The notes: a model not told the origin generated them from the sequence alone. Numbered from the stretch's first letter, positions 10,701 to 22,712 are shown. The stretch: 64,000 nt of DNA from Umbelopsis ramanniana AG (GCF_025399195.1 NW_026252151.1:62001-126000), one strand, 5' to 3'. A program made the numbers and translations.

Positions 10701-12145
10701 ACTTCGAGTGGCATTACATCTGGGAGCACAAGTGATACAGAGAAGAGAGAGGTAAGGGACATGGAGGACTAGAAGGAAGGGCATTCCCCATTGTTCAAAT
10801 TTTCATAAACTAACCTGCAACCTAGTCTAAGCTCAAAAATAGATTGTCAGCTCTTATGCCAAAGCCCAAAGCAGCTTTTCAAGTGAGTGGATGATATTAC
10901 ATGAATGTAATTTGGTTTCTTTTTTCTCACTTTATAAAAATTCGTTTCGTAGGACTACGATACAGCACGTAATTCAACTCAGCAGCAAAACCTAGCACTC
11001 GTTTCATCTTTTAATGTCGGCCCCGGACGCGCAAGTTTTCCTCCTACCATGTTAGACAACTCCATCGAAAATACAAACAGCTATAGAAGACGATGTACAT
11101 GGGTAGAAGGACACTGTATGTTGGAAATTTTCAACAATGAGCTGACGGATTATGTGGGATATCGCTGCATTTGCGGAAAAGAGATAAGTCGAGATATGAA
11201 AAGCGATGTAAGCCGGGGAAGAGAGTCTGACCCGCTATCACCACGAATGATGTTTATGAGCTGCACAGGTAAATTTTTGCGACCCGATAGCGATATGAGG
11301 AGACAATTTCTAATGAAGGTAATGCGTTACTAGAATGCAAACTCATCACACATGAAGGGTGTACAAACCAAATTCTTCATCCTTGTATCCCAACCTGCTT
11401 CGACGAACAGCAGATCGTATGTGCCTTCTTGCGCACCTATTCGTCACTGCTTTGGAACTACAGAGCCGGATTCGCCTATAGTATTGAAGAGCTGAACGGA
11501 AATGCGCCGTTAGCTCAGTCTGATGCCGCATTCCCTCCGGACGAACAGCAATCATCTGATCCTACCAGGCAGCCTCGCTTTTTTTCAAAGGAGCGTTTCC
11601 TTAAAGGATGCGATAGAGATACTAGGGTAGGGCCAGTTTGCAATATTGATGAATTACATCGATCTGATGTTTAGCTGACTCTGTTTACCAGGATTACCTC
11701 TCCCAATTTGTCAACTCACAAATGTTCACCCAGTTCATCACTGATCGCCTGACAAGATCGCCTCGAGAGTATGAGGTCCTGTTTTTCGATGAACTCATCA
11801 AGCTCAAATTGAATAGATCCAAGCTTAAACTATTAAAAGAGGATACCCCATTTTTAGACGTAAGTTACCCGAGTTTGCGGATTGGAAGATCCGTCTTTAA
11901 CCATCTACATGCTATCTAGGATGATTCGTTTGCTGTTTCACAAACAGTATGGGCACAGACGCCAAATAGCCATCCGGCTTCCAATATGAGTGGTAAGTAT
12001 CTACGTTGACTTAGGACGGCTGCAATGCATTCATAGCTGCTAACATTAATGCTTGGCAGTGTACGAAGAGGATGACGCAAGGTTTCCCACCAAGATTCAT
12101 GACGACATGCAGCTAAAGACAGCGGCGGCTTTCATAGCCACCTAA
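7787..12145 (+). CDS. DENN-domain protein (uDENN-cDENN-dDENN), probable Rab GEF
   Basis: A multi-exon gene of roughly 1,000 residues. The start MTSNVPPLRLADYFFVVGI leads straight into the uDENN motif (ADYFxVxG). Then come FPSHTPM-FCFPNDITFHYG, STTDEDGNKKYGTCVTFYE (the TxxDGxxxYG signature) and a coiled-coil-like KEKIDVELDQLKEHRQRQ segment. IPPRGIYEIG, VLLSEGKVLFLSKKIG and APVPYIIGFNGS mark the cDENN core; VINLDTNTIHQ ends it. A Ser/Pro-rich loop follows (10,200-10,760), then a Cys-rich stretch (YRCICGKEI, ECNKLITHEGC), and a dDENN-like end with FTQFITDRLTRSPREYEVLFFDELI. DENN proteins are generally GEFs for Rab GTPases in membrane traffic; which Rab is not visible. The 3' end faces the transporter gene 81 bp away. 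An in-frame ATG at 7760 would add nine residues. Confidence 0.85.
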
Positions 12146-12226
12146 ATTTAATTTAACAAACATGTATATATACATCTAATTTGTGCCATATCGTAAAATT
12201 GTTTAATGCAAATAATGGAGGAGCGA

Positions 12227-13768
12227 TCAGTTATCATGAGTAATAGAGTGGTATAATCGATGATGATCTAGATGGATGACTGGATTAGTCGAATGTAAAT
12301 TGAAGGTCGTGATACCTATAATAGCCAATGTAAAGGAAATAGGGTATTCAGGTATTATCTACAACGGCCATATTAGCAAAACGGGAGTGAGGTGATTGAC
12401 ATTTAACACCAACTTACGGAAATATTAAACAACGCCAGACCAACGACAAGCGAAAAGAAGTTGCTGGTTAGTAGGCTGAGATTTAAAAAGGTCGCGGACG
12501 AGATCTGTAGCAAAATGGGAACTAGACTGCTCATAGTAAAGAGTGCAAAATTGTAGCAGAGCATAAGCCCAACTGCAGAAAAAGTGTTAGAATCATGCTG
12601 CTGTAAGCTATGCTATATAACCAGGTGCTATTACCTATATTCCAAGACCAAGGAATCAGCGCCACCGCCTTTCGTTCCCATAGTACACTGTTCTTGAATT
12701 AGAAAAAGACCTAAATTGTACACAATCGCGAAGGCTACTTACACTTCAAGACCACACATGAGCGTGCCCCACATGCCCAACTGACCCAACACCTCCTCTA
12801 TAGGACTTTCTAGTACAAGGTGCTCCTCAAGGAGGTTGGCAATAGCATATAGTGTAGCTCCAAGTAGCTGCATGAGCGACAAAAAAAAATCAATACAATG
12901 CGACTGCTTCTGTTGCACCATTAAATACGAGTTACTTACGCAGGATAAATCGCCAATCCAACTATGATTATCTATTAGAGTTTCTGAATGTCAGCATCAT
13001 AATGCATATGAAGCAGAAACATCATAAACATCGTTTGTACCTGTTTCAAGTCTATTGTTAACGTAATCGCCATATATTAGCACAGCGAGGCCAGTCATGC
13101 AGATGGAGACACCAGCGTATTGCATAGCAGAGTAGCGGGTGTTTGTAAATAACACCGATAATATAACAACGCATGGAACGGTCCATGAAAGCAGGACGAT
13201 GGCAGATAAGATGGAGGTATTTCTAAAAGCGTAAAGCACAAATAGATTGCCTGATTGGAAAACAATGAGTTAAAAAAAAAATTCATTGACCGCAGCTGCA
13301 GGCAAACAGGTGAGCGCACCAACTGACCTTGAAGATCGGCCATGGCAAATAGAATATCTTTATAGCCAAGACGAGGATTAGAACACTTTAGAGCAGTTCA
13401 TTTGTATTTCAAGTTCAATTCTTACATTTCCAAGCTCTTTCTCGTATCATGAGCTTCCATGCGTCTCGGCCATGTTTATGGATATGGACAGTGGTATAAA
13501 CAGAGAAGAGCATAACATAGTTCAGCAGATTTTGTAATGGCGGTACATTGACATTGTAGTATAACCACAGTAATGAGGTGGATGTGTTGGTTAATGTCAA
13601 GCACAAGGACAGAATTTGTCCTAATGCTACATTGAGAGCTAATCGCTTCATACCATAGATTCTTCTAACAAGACGAGCCAGCCAATAAAGAGGAGAAAAA
13701 AAAGCCTGTCCCGAAAAAAACGGTTCCAAAATTTCAAACAGGGACAATTTCCGTGGCGGTCTCAACAT
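12227..13768 (-). CDS. SLC35F1/F2-type solute transporter (DMT superfamily)
   Basis: Multi-pass membrane protein of the DUF914/SLC35F group. Translated exons give a basic N-terminus (MLRPPRKLSLFE), then helices such as LNVALGQILSLCLTLTN, NLLNYVMLFSVYTTV, ILSAIVLLSWTVPCVVILSV and QYAGVSICMTGLAVLIYGDY, a GDLSCLLGATLYAIANLLEE segment, and late helices SSLVPILLQISSATFLNLS and NFFSLVVGLALFNIS. The last exon ends SITHDN at 12227. Paired DMT-like repeats and ten helices are expected. The substrate is unknown; members are loosely linked to nucleotide-derived or small organic solutes. The start codon is 24 bp from that of METAP1 on the other strand, so the promoter must be shared or lie inside a transcript. 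A later Met (MKRLALNVALGQ) is an alternative start. Confidence 0.82.
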
Positions 13769-13792
13769 TGAACACCAATCCGTAACGAATCA
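13769..13792. promoter_or_regulatory. 24-bp divergent start-codon gap (transporter/METAP1)
   Basis: Only 24 bp separate the two ATG codons of oppositely oriented genes. A core promoter cannot fit between them, so transcripts either have almost no 5' leader or overlap antisense over each other's first exon. Confidence 0.6.
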
Positions 13793-15514
13793 ATGTCATC
13801 CGACGTAGCTGGTCAAACTTGCATATCTCCTGACTGCGGCAAGCCCGCTAAGTTGCAATGTCCAACTTGCTTGAAGCAAGGCATTTCCGGTTCATTCTTC
13901 TGTTCCCAGGAATGCTTTAAATCAAACTGGGTAAGCACCTCCATGATCGAAAATATGTCTCGAAGTCATGACGCAATGTTCAGCTGCTCACCACTCTGAT
14001 TCATGTAGGCTACACACAAGACGAAACATAAGGCTAAAGAAGTCGGTAAGTCAACGCCATGGCTATGCGGTTGATCGATCTAGTCGCAGTGCTAATTTTT
14101 ACACTTTCTCGGATATGCAGCTCCACATGACCCTTTCAAGAACTATCGATACACTGGTGCTTTGAGAGCTCGCTATCCTCTCTCACCAAAGCGACATGTA
14201 CCAGAAAACATCCAAAGACGTAGGTGTTATGATGCTTGAAAATTCCTTCACTTACTCTATTACTAATCGTCGTTTTCTCTCTAAGCCGACTACTCGGAAA
14301 CTGGTTAGTTACGATCTTACGCATAAGCAATGGTTTAAATGGTTCCGTCCCTTAACATTTTCTTCACCAAGGCATTCCCGTCTCTGAGCAGCGCGTACGA
14401 GGTAGCTCCGTTATCCGATCTTTGAGCCCAGAGGAAATAGTGAAGATGAGAAAAGTGTGCCAGGTAATTATTTGCAATCAGTCGCTTTAAAATTTGCCCG
14501 TTGTATGACAATTCATCCCTAATTCATCTAATTTAACCAGATAACCCGAGAAGTTTTGGATGCCGGTGCTGCTGCTGTACGACCTGGCATCACCACAGAC
14601 GAAATAGGTAAGTAGAGCGCAAAACCAGGTTATCAGAACGCGGATTAAAACAACACTACTAATGCTGCTACTTAGACCGAATTGTCCACGAAGCAACTAT
14701 CGAGCGTGGAGCATATCCGTCTCCCTTGAACTATTACAACTTCCCCAAGTCCTGCTGTACATCTGTCAATGAAGTTATCTGCCACGGTATTCCTGATCAG
14801 CGACCTTTGAAAGAAGGCGATATCGTCAACCTTGACATCTCTTGCTTCTTCGAGGGATACCATGGAGATTTGAATGCAACGTATTTGGTTGGTGACGTCG
14901 ACGAAAAGGGTCGAAAACTGGTTGACACTGCTCGTGAATGTCTGCAAAAGGCCATTGATATGGGTAGGTGGACCTGACGTGGATTGAAAAAAAAAAAAAA
15001 CCATTGTGGGACAAAGCAGTTTTAATGAAAAATCCCACCCATCATAGCTAAACCTGGCGTGAGATACCGCGACTTCGGCAAAGTGATAGAAGACCATGCA
15101 AAGCAGAACGGATTCTCTGTTGTTCGAACATTCTGTGGACATGGTATCAATGATCTTTTCCATGGCGCCCCCAACGTTCCCCATTATGCCAGTAAGTTAT
15201 CGGATCACCTTTGTCGTTTGGATATAACTAGAATGTCGCACTGACCTGCCTGACCCTGCAGACAACAAGGCTATCGGTGTTCTCAAGCCAGGTCATACTT
15301 TCACTATAGAGCCAATGATTTGCGAAGGAACTTGGAGAGATGAATTATGGTGAGTAGGCCTAGACATTTTTATGTTCCATTATGTAAGCTCATACATCTT
15401 TGTGCTTTGTGTAGGCCGGACAATTGGACTGCCGTGACTGTGGATGGTCGTCGATCAGCTCAGTTCGAACATACCTTGTTGGTTACTGATGATGGCATTG
15501 AAATATTAACCTAA
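13793..15514 (+). CDS. MAP1: Methionine aminopeptidase type 1 with N-terminal zinc finger
   Basis: Removes the initiator Met from nascent proteins at the ribosome. Residues 10-53 form the METAP1-specific zinc finger: C10, C15, C23, C26, C37 and C41, then THKTKH in the next exon. The M24A metallopeptidase domain follows, with all expected residues: His in [10 protein letters not shown], Asp in [11 protein letters not shown], Asp in [12 protein letters not shown], His in [19 protein letters not shown], Glu in [12 protein letters not shown] and Glu in [11 protein letters not shown]. The protein ends DDGIEILT. About 385 aa, normal for the family. One intron near 14,985 carries a run of 14 A. It is divergent from the SLC35F gene. 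Its known metallochaperone partner type, ZNG1, is encoded at the right end of this window. Confidence 0.96.
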
Positions 15515-16347
15515 TGTATCTCTTCGTCTATAATGTACAAGAAATAGTTTCGATGTATTGAAAATATCTACTCATTGTCCATTGACAGAAAGTTTTAAGT
15601 TGCTATTAACCATACTATGAGAAATGTACAATCTTTTTTGGCGCCGAAAAATATGCGGTCTTGAATGGGGTGCGTGGCTACAAAATCGGGGTTCAGGGAC
15701 GCACGAGAGCATAACTTGTAACAGGGTCTTTGGAGAAACGTTGCACGATTAAGGGCAGCTTCCTGCTCTCACATATCGGCCAATTTTTCCCACTGACGAA
15801 GGCACGCTTTTGCACCACCTTATCTTGTTTGTACAACTTAATAATAATCTCCACTGGATACACCACAGCAGTACGCAACAAGTCACCAGATGAATGACCA
15901 TGCAGGGTCTGCGCTGCTTAAGTTTGTTGAAGCGAATAATATGTAGTCGTTCGGAGCAGTCAAAAAGTTTCAGTAGAAGCCAATCTCTATGATGATATTA
16001 TACTTTGTCGTGGATGATATAATTATACAGATTGTATATTTTTAATTTGTTGGATTACCACGGGACAGCGCTTGAAAGAAGACCCTGAAAATAGAAAAAG
16101 AGGATGATCCCTGGGCTGAAATACCTCCGCGTCGTACCAGTGCTACATTCGTTTCCGAAGCAACTATGGTGTCGCATGATAAGCAATTGGGGCACTGTTG
16201 CTGTAAGACTCTACTTCGTTTGAGTAATGAAGGGTTAGGGCCGGAACACAAGTGGTGTGGCACATGCGGCCAGGATTCCAATATATAAATGAAGCACTCT
16301 TAGCTGTACCGAATACCCCACCACACCTTCCTCTCATTCTCTTGGAA
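15515..16347. other. Intergenic region between METAP1 and chitinase
   Basis: About 830 bp with no coding frame I can support. The right end should be the chitinase promoter, including a TATA box at 16282. No repeats or RNA genes seen. Confidence 0.5.
16282..16289 (+). promoter_or_regulatory. TATA box of chitinase gene
   Basis: TATATAAA lies 66 bp before the start codon at 16348, a typical distance for a regulated fungal promoter. Confidence 0.55.
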
Positions 16348-18547
16348 ATGCTAAAATCCCTGCTACTCTCCACAGGAGCAGCCATCTTGGCCACTCTTGC
16401 AACTACTGCAGATGCTTACAATGTATGTATTCCGATTTTGGTCTGAACTCCTGCTGAAGCATCCAATTTTAACCTATTTTCTGTTGAATAGAACAACTGC
16501 AATGACAACCTTGCTGTCTGTAAGTATCTCGTGTAAACTTGAAAAAAAATCATCTTGTTTTCAATATCTAACCATTCGACTTGTTCAGACTGGGGTCAGA
16601 ACTCCTATGGTGCTGTTAATGCTAATGACCCCGCCAACTGGCAAAAGACATTATCCTACTACTGTCAAGATGACACCATTGATGTCATCCCCATTGCATT
16701 CTTGAACAAGTTCTTTTCTACTGGTAGCGACCCAGAAATCAATCTTGCCAACGTAAGTTTTGGAAACCCACGTGCTTGCCATAGTATTACGAACTTTTAG
16801 TTGCTAACGAGTCATCGACATCAGACCTGTAACAGTGTCGACAATGGTACCTTCCCCGGAACTAACCTTGCCAACTGCGCAAGTCTTGCCACTGATATCA
16901 ACTTCTGCCAGTCCAAGGGAAAGATTGTTACTCTCTCCTTGGGTGGTGCTGGTGGTGGCGTCGGCTTTGGCTCGTAAGATTATTGATGACCACATTTGGA
17001 ATGTCATAATTTATGAAATTAACATTTTTAAATCACCTGAATTTAGTGATGCTCAAGGTGTATCATTCGCTGACCAGCTCTGGAACCTTTTCTTTGGAGG
17101 TTCCTCCACTACCCGTCCTTTTGGATCAGCTGTGCTTGATGGTATTGATTTGGATATTGAAAATGGTGGCTCTACTGGTAAGTGTTCTAAGCGTTTAAAC
17201 CAGTTATTAGCTGCATGTAATTTAATCACAATTTCTGCACATCAAGGTTACGCTGCCTTCGTCACACAGCTTCGCTCCCACTTCAATGCTGCTAGCAAGA
17301 AGTACTATGTCACTGCCGCTCCTCAATGCGTTTACCCTGATGCTAACTTAGGTGCTGTCATCAACTCTGTTGCCTTCGACGCCGTTTACGTTCAATTCTG
17401 TAAGTGAGCCGATCCTCTCCCAGCGTTTGCGATGGGTAGTCTTATACTTACAGCTTTGACTCTTCTAGATAACAACCCTTGCGGTCTTCAAAACTACAAC
17501 GCTCCCTCTCAATGGAATTTGTAAGTAGTAAATGATTATCGACTGTCAGGAGCATGCATTCTAATATATCACGATAGCGGTATCTGGGACTACTGGGCCA
17601 GAAACGTCTCTCCTAACAAGAATGTCAAGATCTACATCGGTGCACCAGCCAGCTCTGGTGCAGCTGGTGGCGGTTACGTTTCAGCCTCAACCCTTGCCAC
17701 TATTGCCCAAACTACTCAAGCTGACTTCCCCAGCTTTGGAGGCCTCATGTTCTGGGGTTAGTTGAAATGATGAAAACATGGTTTTCGCCCGCATACAAAC
17801 AAAGTCACTAACTCACATTATTTGATGAATAGATGCATCCCAGGCATACGCAAATGGCCGATATGATGTTTCTGCTAAGAGTGCTCTTACCGCCAAGGGC
17901 ACTTGCTCAGGTACCTTTACATACCCAGCTTGCAGTGCTGCTGCTTATGTTTCTGGTACCACCTACAATGCCAACTCCAAGGTCTCCTACAACGGATACA
18001 TTTGGGAAGCCAAGTGGTGGTCACAGAGCGCTCCTACTGCTGATCCCAATGGTGACTGGATGCCTAGTAAGTTGACAAGGAACATCCATGACTTTTTTTT
18101 TTTTTCATTTTCCACTTATCTAACCACACTATGTCATTTTCAGTCAGCGCATGCTCTGGCAGCGGCGGTGTCAATTCCACCTCTACTACCACTACTACTA
18201 CTACTACTACTACCACTTCAAAGGCCACTACCACCACTACTGTTTCCACCACCACTAAAGCCACCACCACCACTACCCCTGCCACTACAACCACCACTAC
18301 CAAAACTACAACTGCCTCAGCCACTCCTACTGGCAGCAGTGGTAACTGCAGCGGTGTCGCTGCATGGTCAAGCACTACTGCTTACGTTGGAGGAAGCACA
18401 GTTACTTACAATGGACATCTCTGGACAGCCAAGTGGTGGACTCAATCTGAGACTCCCTCATCTACTAGCTCTGTGTGGGTAGATGGAGGAGCTTGCACTT
18501 CCACCTCTAAGCGTAGACGTCAACTCTATGCTCGCCGTCGTTTCTAA
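16348..18547 (+). CDS. Secreted GH18 endochitinase with two CBM5/12 modules
   Basis: Hydrolyses chitin, probably in wall remodelling or cell separation (yeast Cts1-like). [20 protein letters not shown] is a signal peptide, cut near ATTADAYN. The GH18 barrel follows with [18 protein letters not shown] and the catalytic [10 protein letters not shown] (DxxDxDxE; the Glu is the acid/base). After GGLMFWDAS comes a first chitin-binding module (YVSGTTY...[14 protein letters not shown]), a Ser/Thr linker encoded by an ACT/ACC triplet tract, then a second module ([10 protein letters not shown]...[13 protein letters not shown]). The tail is strongly basic, ending [13 protein letters not shown], with dibasic sites. 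Many short introns; roughly 550-580 aa. The linker is a likely O-mannosylation zone. No GPI signal is visible. Confidence 0.95.
18178..18312 (+). repeat. ACT/ACC triplet tract encoding a Thr-rich linker
   Basis: About 135 bp of imperfect ACT/ACC triplets, in frame in the chitinase gene, encoding mostly Thr between the first and second chitin-binding modules. Such tracts change length by slippage, so linker length may vary between strains. The opposite strand reads as a poly-Val frame that I reject as a gene. Confidence 0.85.
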
Positions 18548-18874
18548 TGGATCGAGACGTAGGGTGTCTATTCATGTCCGTAACGTACTCTACTAGAGAT
18601 GCTATTTATTCCCATACTGCTTAGCCCGCCTAAACATGATGCACCCTCCTAAAACATTTAACTTATTGCATATCCTATCTTGTAAAGTTAGGTTATCGTG
18701 ACCGTCTCTATCACATAGCATGTATTCACTTCGTATAAAAAGCTAGAAGCTTTATATGAGAAAAAAGAGAGAGAAAGAATGATATGATTTGGTTGGAAGG
18801 ATGTGATAAGTATATTGGTTTGATCTCAAGACCAAAAAAAAAGGGGGACATCAATTTACATTAGAAATGTTTCC
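18548..18874. other. Convergent 3' region, chitinase and OGDH E1
   Basis: About 330 bp between two converging stop codons. A/T-rich, with a run of nine A near 18834. Probably holds both 3' untranslated regions; nothing else seen. Confidence 0.5.
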
Positions 18875-21800
18875 CTATCGCCTTCCAGAGATCCATCCAA
18901 AAAATCCTTTTGATTGCTGTTCTTTCTGAGGTGCATCGTTCTGCTCCTCTTTTGGAATAGCGTCGACTGCACCGCCTAAGGCTTCGAGAACTGCGTCCTT
19001 ATGACCATCTTCCTTGGGTGACGGAGATGAAGACGATGTCTGCTGTGAAGATGCTTGTTGTGGGACACTGGGAGAAGGAGGTCGCCCGGTGTCTTTGGAA
19101 GATACGGTGTTGTCGATGACGCGTTCCGCATCTGAGGGTATATCCCAGATAGGCACACCAGACACCACATCCTTGGGCTCTGGCTTTGTTACTCCAAGTA
19201 AGGCCTTTGACAGGAATGAGTATTCCTCTTGCTTATGTTGCCTCTTGTTTCCGGTTGCTATTGAGGCAGATGGAGGGCGTGAGGCGTAGATGGGGAAGGT
19301 ATCTTTATGATGTTGCGTCTCGGCAAGAGTTGTAATGAGGCGTGGCTGAACATATTGCCATGCACCCATATTCAACGGCTCTTCCTGGCACCACACGATT
19401 TGTGCATTAGGATATTTGTCAACATGTTCCTTGACTTGGCTCCATGGGAAAGGACTGATCTGCTCAATTCTTGATATAGCAATGTCGTTCAATTTATTCT
19501 CATCGCGAGCACGTAGTAGAGCATAGTAGACCTGGCCAGAACACAATACATGCTTCTTAATCTCTTCGGGAGCAGCAAGACTATCTGGATGAGGCTCTGG
19601 TATATAAAGCTTGAATCCATTATCGCCTGTCATATCTTCCAAAGACGATTTTGCAAGTGGATGTCGAAGGAGTGATTTGGAAAAGGGTAAAATCAACTGA
19701 TATGCGATGAAACGATATATATTAACGAGGATGCTCGGCTCGGTCTCATGTTATTCAATGTCCTTTCACTTACTGGTTTACGATATTCACGATGAATTTG
19801 GCGTCGTAAAGCATGGAAGTAATTAGCTGGTGTAGTAGGATAAACGACTTGCATGTTGCAATCTTGGTGTATCCTCTGCAATTTTTCTTCCGAAGGATAA
19901 ATGTAGGGATGGTCGTCACAAAGCTGGAGGAACCGTTCGATTCTTGTAGAGGAATGCTCTGGTCCTTGGCCATCATATCCATGTGGAAGAGATAAGGTAA
20001 GGCCAGTTCTTTGTAGCCATTTCTTTTCACCGGAGGCAATGAAAAGGTCAATGATGCACTGGGCTGTGTTAGCGAAATCTCCAAACTGAGCTTCCCAAAT
20101 CACCAAAGAATTGGGATCCGCCAAACTGTAGCCCAATTCAAAGCCCAAAACACCATACTCTGACAAGGTAGAATTGGAGATGCTGAATTTTGCTTGATCC
20201 TCGCTAATGTGCTTCAGTGGAGTGTATTGCTCTTCCTTCTTTTGATCATGCAATATGGCATGTCGCTGGGAGAATGTGCCACGCTCAACATCCTGTCCAG
20301 AGATACGGACATGCTTGCCTTCCAAAAGAAGTGTTCCGACAGCCAAAGCCTCAGCAGTGGACCAGTCAATATCCTTACCTGCTTGGATGTTCTTTTCTCG
20401 AGTGCTCAAGATTCGTTGAACACCCCGGTGGACAGTAAAGTCTTCTGGTGTGTGGCTAATAGCACGTCCTACTTTTTCCAAAATGTCCTTAGGCACACCA
20501 GTATTTGGCTGAGGAAGAATGTTTTCAGCGACTTCCTTTGGAGATCTGAAGCCTAAGCATACAAATACAGGCGCGTTAGTCACACATGGTACAATAAGTT
20601 GAGACTATATCGATCTAGAACATCCAATTTACCTGGCCAGGAGCTGGAAAGCCATTCACGCGAAGTAGGATTGTAATCCTTGCTACGAGCATAGCTCTCT
20701 TCCAAAAGCTTTTCAATTCGATTTCTATTTTCTTCAATGTCCTTGTCTGAGAACACTCCTTCTTTCTTAAGTTGTTCGATATATTGATCCAGCACAGGCT
20801 TTTGCTTCGCGATTTTGTCATACATAGCTGGCTGTGTAAATGACGGCTGATCCGCTTCATTGTGACCGTGTCGTCGGTAGCATACCAAATCCACAACAAT
20901 GTCTTTCTTGAAAGTCTTTCGCCAATCAGCGGCTAACTGCATGACAAAGGTAACGGCTTCCACATCGTCTGCATTTACATGGAGGATAGGTGCGTTGATA
21001 GACTTTGCGATATCAGTGCAATAGGGTGTTGATCGAGCATATCGAGGATCCGTAGTAAAACCAATTTGATTATTGACAACAACGTGAATGCAACCACCTG
21101 TAGCGTATTCAGGAGTGTCGTGGAAACTCATGCTTTCATACACGACTCCTTGAGCAGCAAAAGCTGCATCACCGTGTAAAATGATGGCAAGTGCACTATC
21201 ATGCGCTTCATCATCATTGTAGAACTGTAAAGCTTTGGTTTTTCCAAGCACTACAGGACCAACTGCTTCCAAGTGCGCAGGATTTGCGATCAGAGAAAGA
21301 TGGACTCGTTTTCCAGATGGTGTTGGCCGAACGTAGTTCATGCCGAGATGGTACTTGACATCGCCGGATCCTTCCACGGAAGACGACTGCACACCCATGA
21401 ATTCGCAGAAGATGGATTCATTTGGCTTTCGAATCACATTACTCAAGATATTAAGTCTTCCTCGATGTGGCATACCTATGATAATAGATTGAACACCATG
21501 ATCCACTGAGCGATCAACCTAAATAAAAGTAACATGAGCATCTCTACTGCTTATCGTGACATACACTACACACACAATTACGTACCATGGCTTTCATTCC
21601 AGCTATCAAAGATTCGGCTCCTTCAAGACCAAATCTTTTTTCTCCTGGGTATTTCTTTGCCACAAATAGCTCAAAAATACTAGACCACATCAAACGGTCC
21701 AACATCATGTACTTTTCATCACGAGAAAATTCATAAGGTTTGACCTTTTCTAGTCTTTCCCTGAGCCAATCGCATTCATCTTTGTTGGGTATATGAATGT

Positions 21801-22480
21801 ATTCAGTGCCGATGGAACCACCTGAAAGAGTGAAGTAGAGTGAATTCAGCTGGTGGTGCCTAGCATGAATAGACAGAATGCAGATACTTACAGTATATAT
21901 GTTTCAAGTGGTCAACAATTTGTTGCAGAGTTAACTTGCTTTGTCCTATACCAGGCAATGCACCAGGTCCCAGAGTAAACGTCTTTTCCAAGTCGTTGTC
22001 TTTAAATCCATAGTAGGAGAGCTTCAGTTCCTTGGGAGCTTCGGGGTCCAGGTCGGGGTCCAGAATCCCTAGCGGATCCAACTTAGCGATATGATGACCT
22101 CGCGCTTGGTACGCTCGAACAAGTAGCTGTATCTTCATGTGGTCCATTACATCTTCGCTGCTGTCAAGAGGTACCGCGTCGGGCAAACTTGGTAACCGTG
22201 CACTACCAATCGGCACCAGAACGGGCGACTCTACAGTTGAGCTAGAAGCAGCTGCACTTGAAGGAGCACCGCCACTCTCGAAATACTTCCTCCAGGATTC
22301 ATGAACAGCTTGGGGATCCCGTTTCCATTCCGAATACATAGCCTGGGAATATCCGGACTCTTGCTGTGAAGTTGTTCTTGAGGTGTGTAGTTTTCGACTC
22401 GTCACATAATAGCTACTAGGCGTATGCTGGACGTACAAGAGACCTGGCAAACGGCGTTTGACAGTGATTAGCCGGTGCAT
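18875..22480 (-). CDS. KGD1: 2-oxoglutarate dehydrogenase E1 with extended C-terminus
   Basis: Thiamine-diphosphate E1 of the mitochondrial 2-oxoglutarate dehydrogenase complex. Five exons (22480-21892, 21821-21586, 21518-20633, 20552-19774, 19696-18875) join in frame to 1,103 aa; yeast Kgd1 is 1,014. The N-terminus is Arg-rich and acid-poor, fitting a mitochondrial presequence. Hallmarks: [10 protein letters not shown] at the first junction, [14 protein letters not shown], ThDP motif [14 protein letters not shown]...[52 protein letters not shown], and [12 protein letters not shown]. After [11 protein letters not shown], where the protein normally soon stops, about 110 residues of Pro/Ser/Gln-rich sequence follow, ending [11 protein letters not shown]. 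Some usually invariant positions differ (HLEAVGPVV for the common HLEAVDPVV). It may be a divergent paralogue rather than the main E1. Confidence 0.9.
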
Positions 22481-22568
22481 GACACAATTTCACTTTATGT
22501 TTGTTGGGTAAACGTTTGAAAGTGTCCCGAATTATTTGAGCGTTGCCTCCCTTTTTACGGGGTTCACA

Positions 22569-22712
22569 ATGACGAAACTTGTCCTAGGCTCCGATATGCG
22601 AAAATTCCAGCCACTCACCATTGGCTGTAATATCGTTATGTGGTCCATTTATGAGCTGCTTAAAGGCATTTGCTACTTCTATTGGCATTCCTTTATACCA
22701 TCCTATACCTAA
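22569..22712 (+). CDS. Candidate 47-aa hydrophobic small ORF
   Basis: ATG-started frame in the 550-bp gap between OGDH and the next gene. It begins MTKLVLGSDMRKF and contains a hydrophobic, aromatic stretch (NIVMWSIYELLKGICYFYW) that could form one membrane helix. No family recognised, and a frame this short can occur by chance. The rest of the gap (22481-23029) should hold the two divergent promoters. Confidence 0.2.
   Translation: MTKLVLGSDMRKFQPLTIGCNIVMWSIYELLKGICYFYWHSFIPSYT

Noticed and set aside
18064-18375. Poly-Val frame opposite the chitinase linker
   Set aside because: It is the reverse reading of the ACT/ACC triplet tract and has no start context or homologue type.
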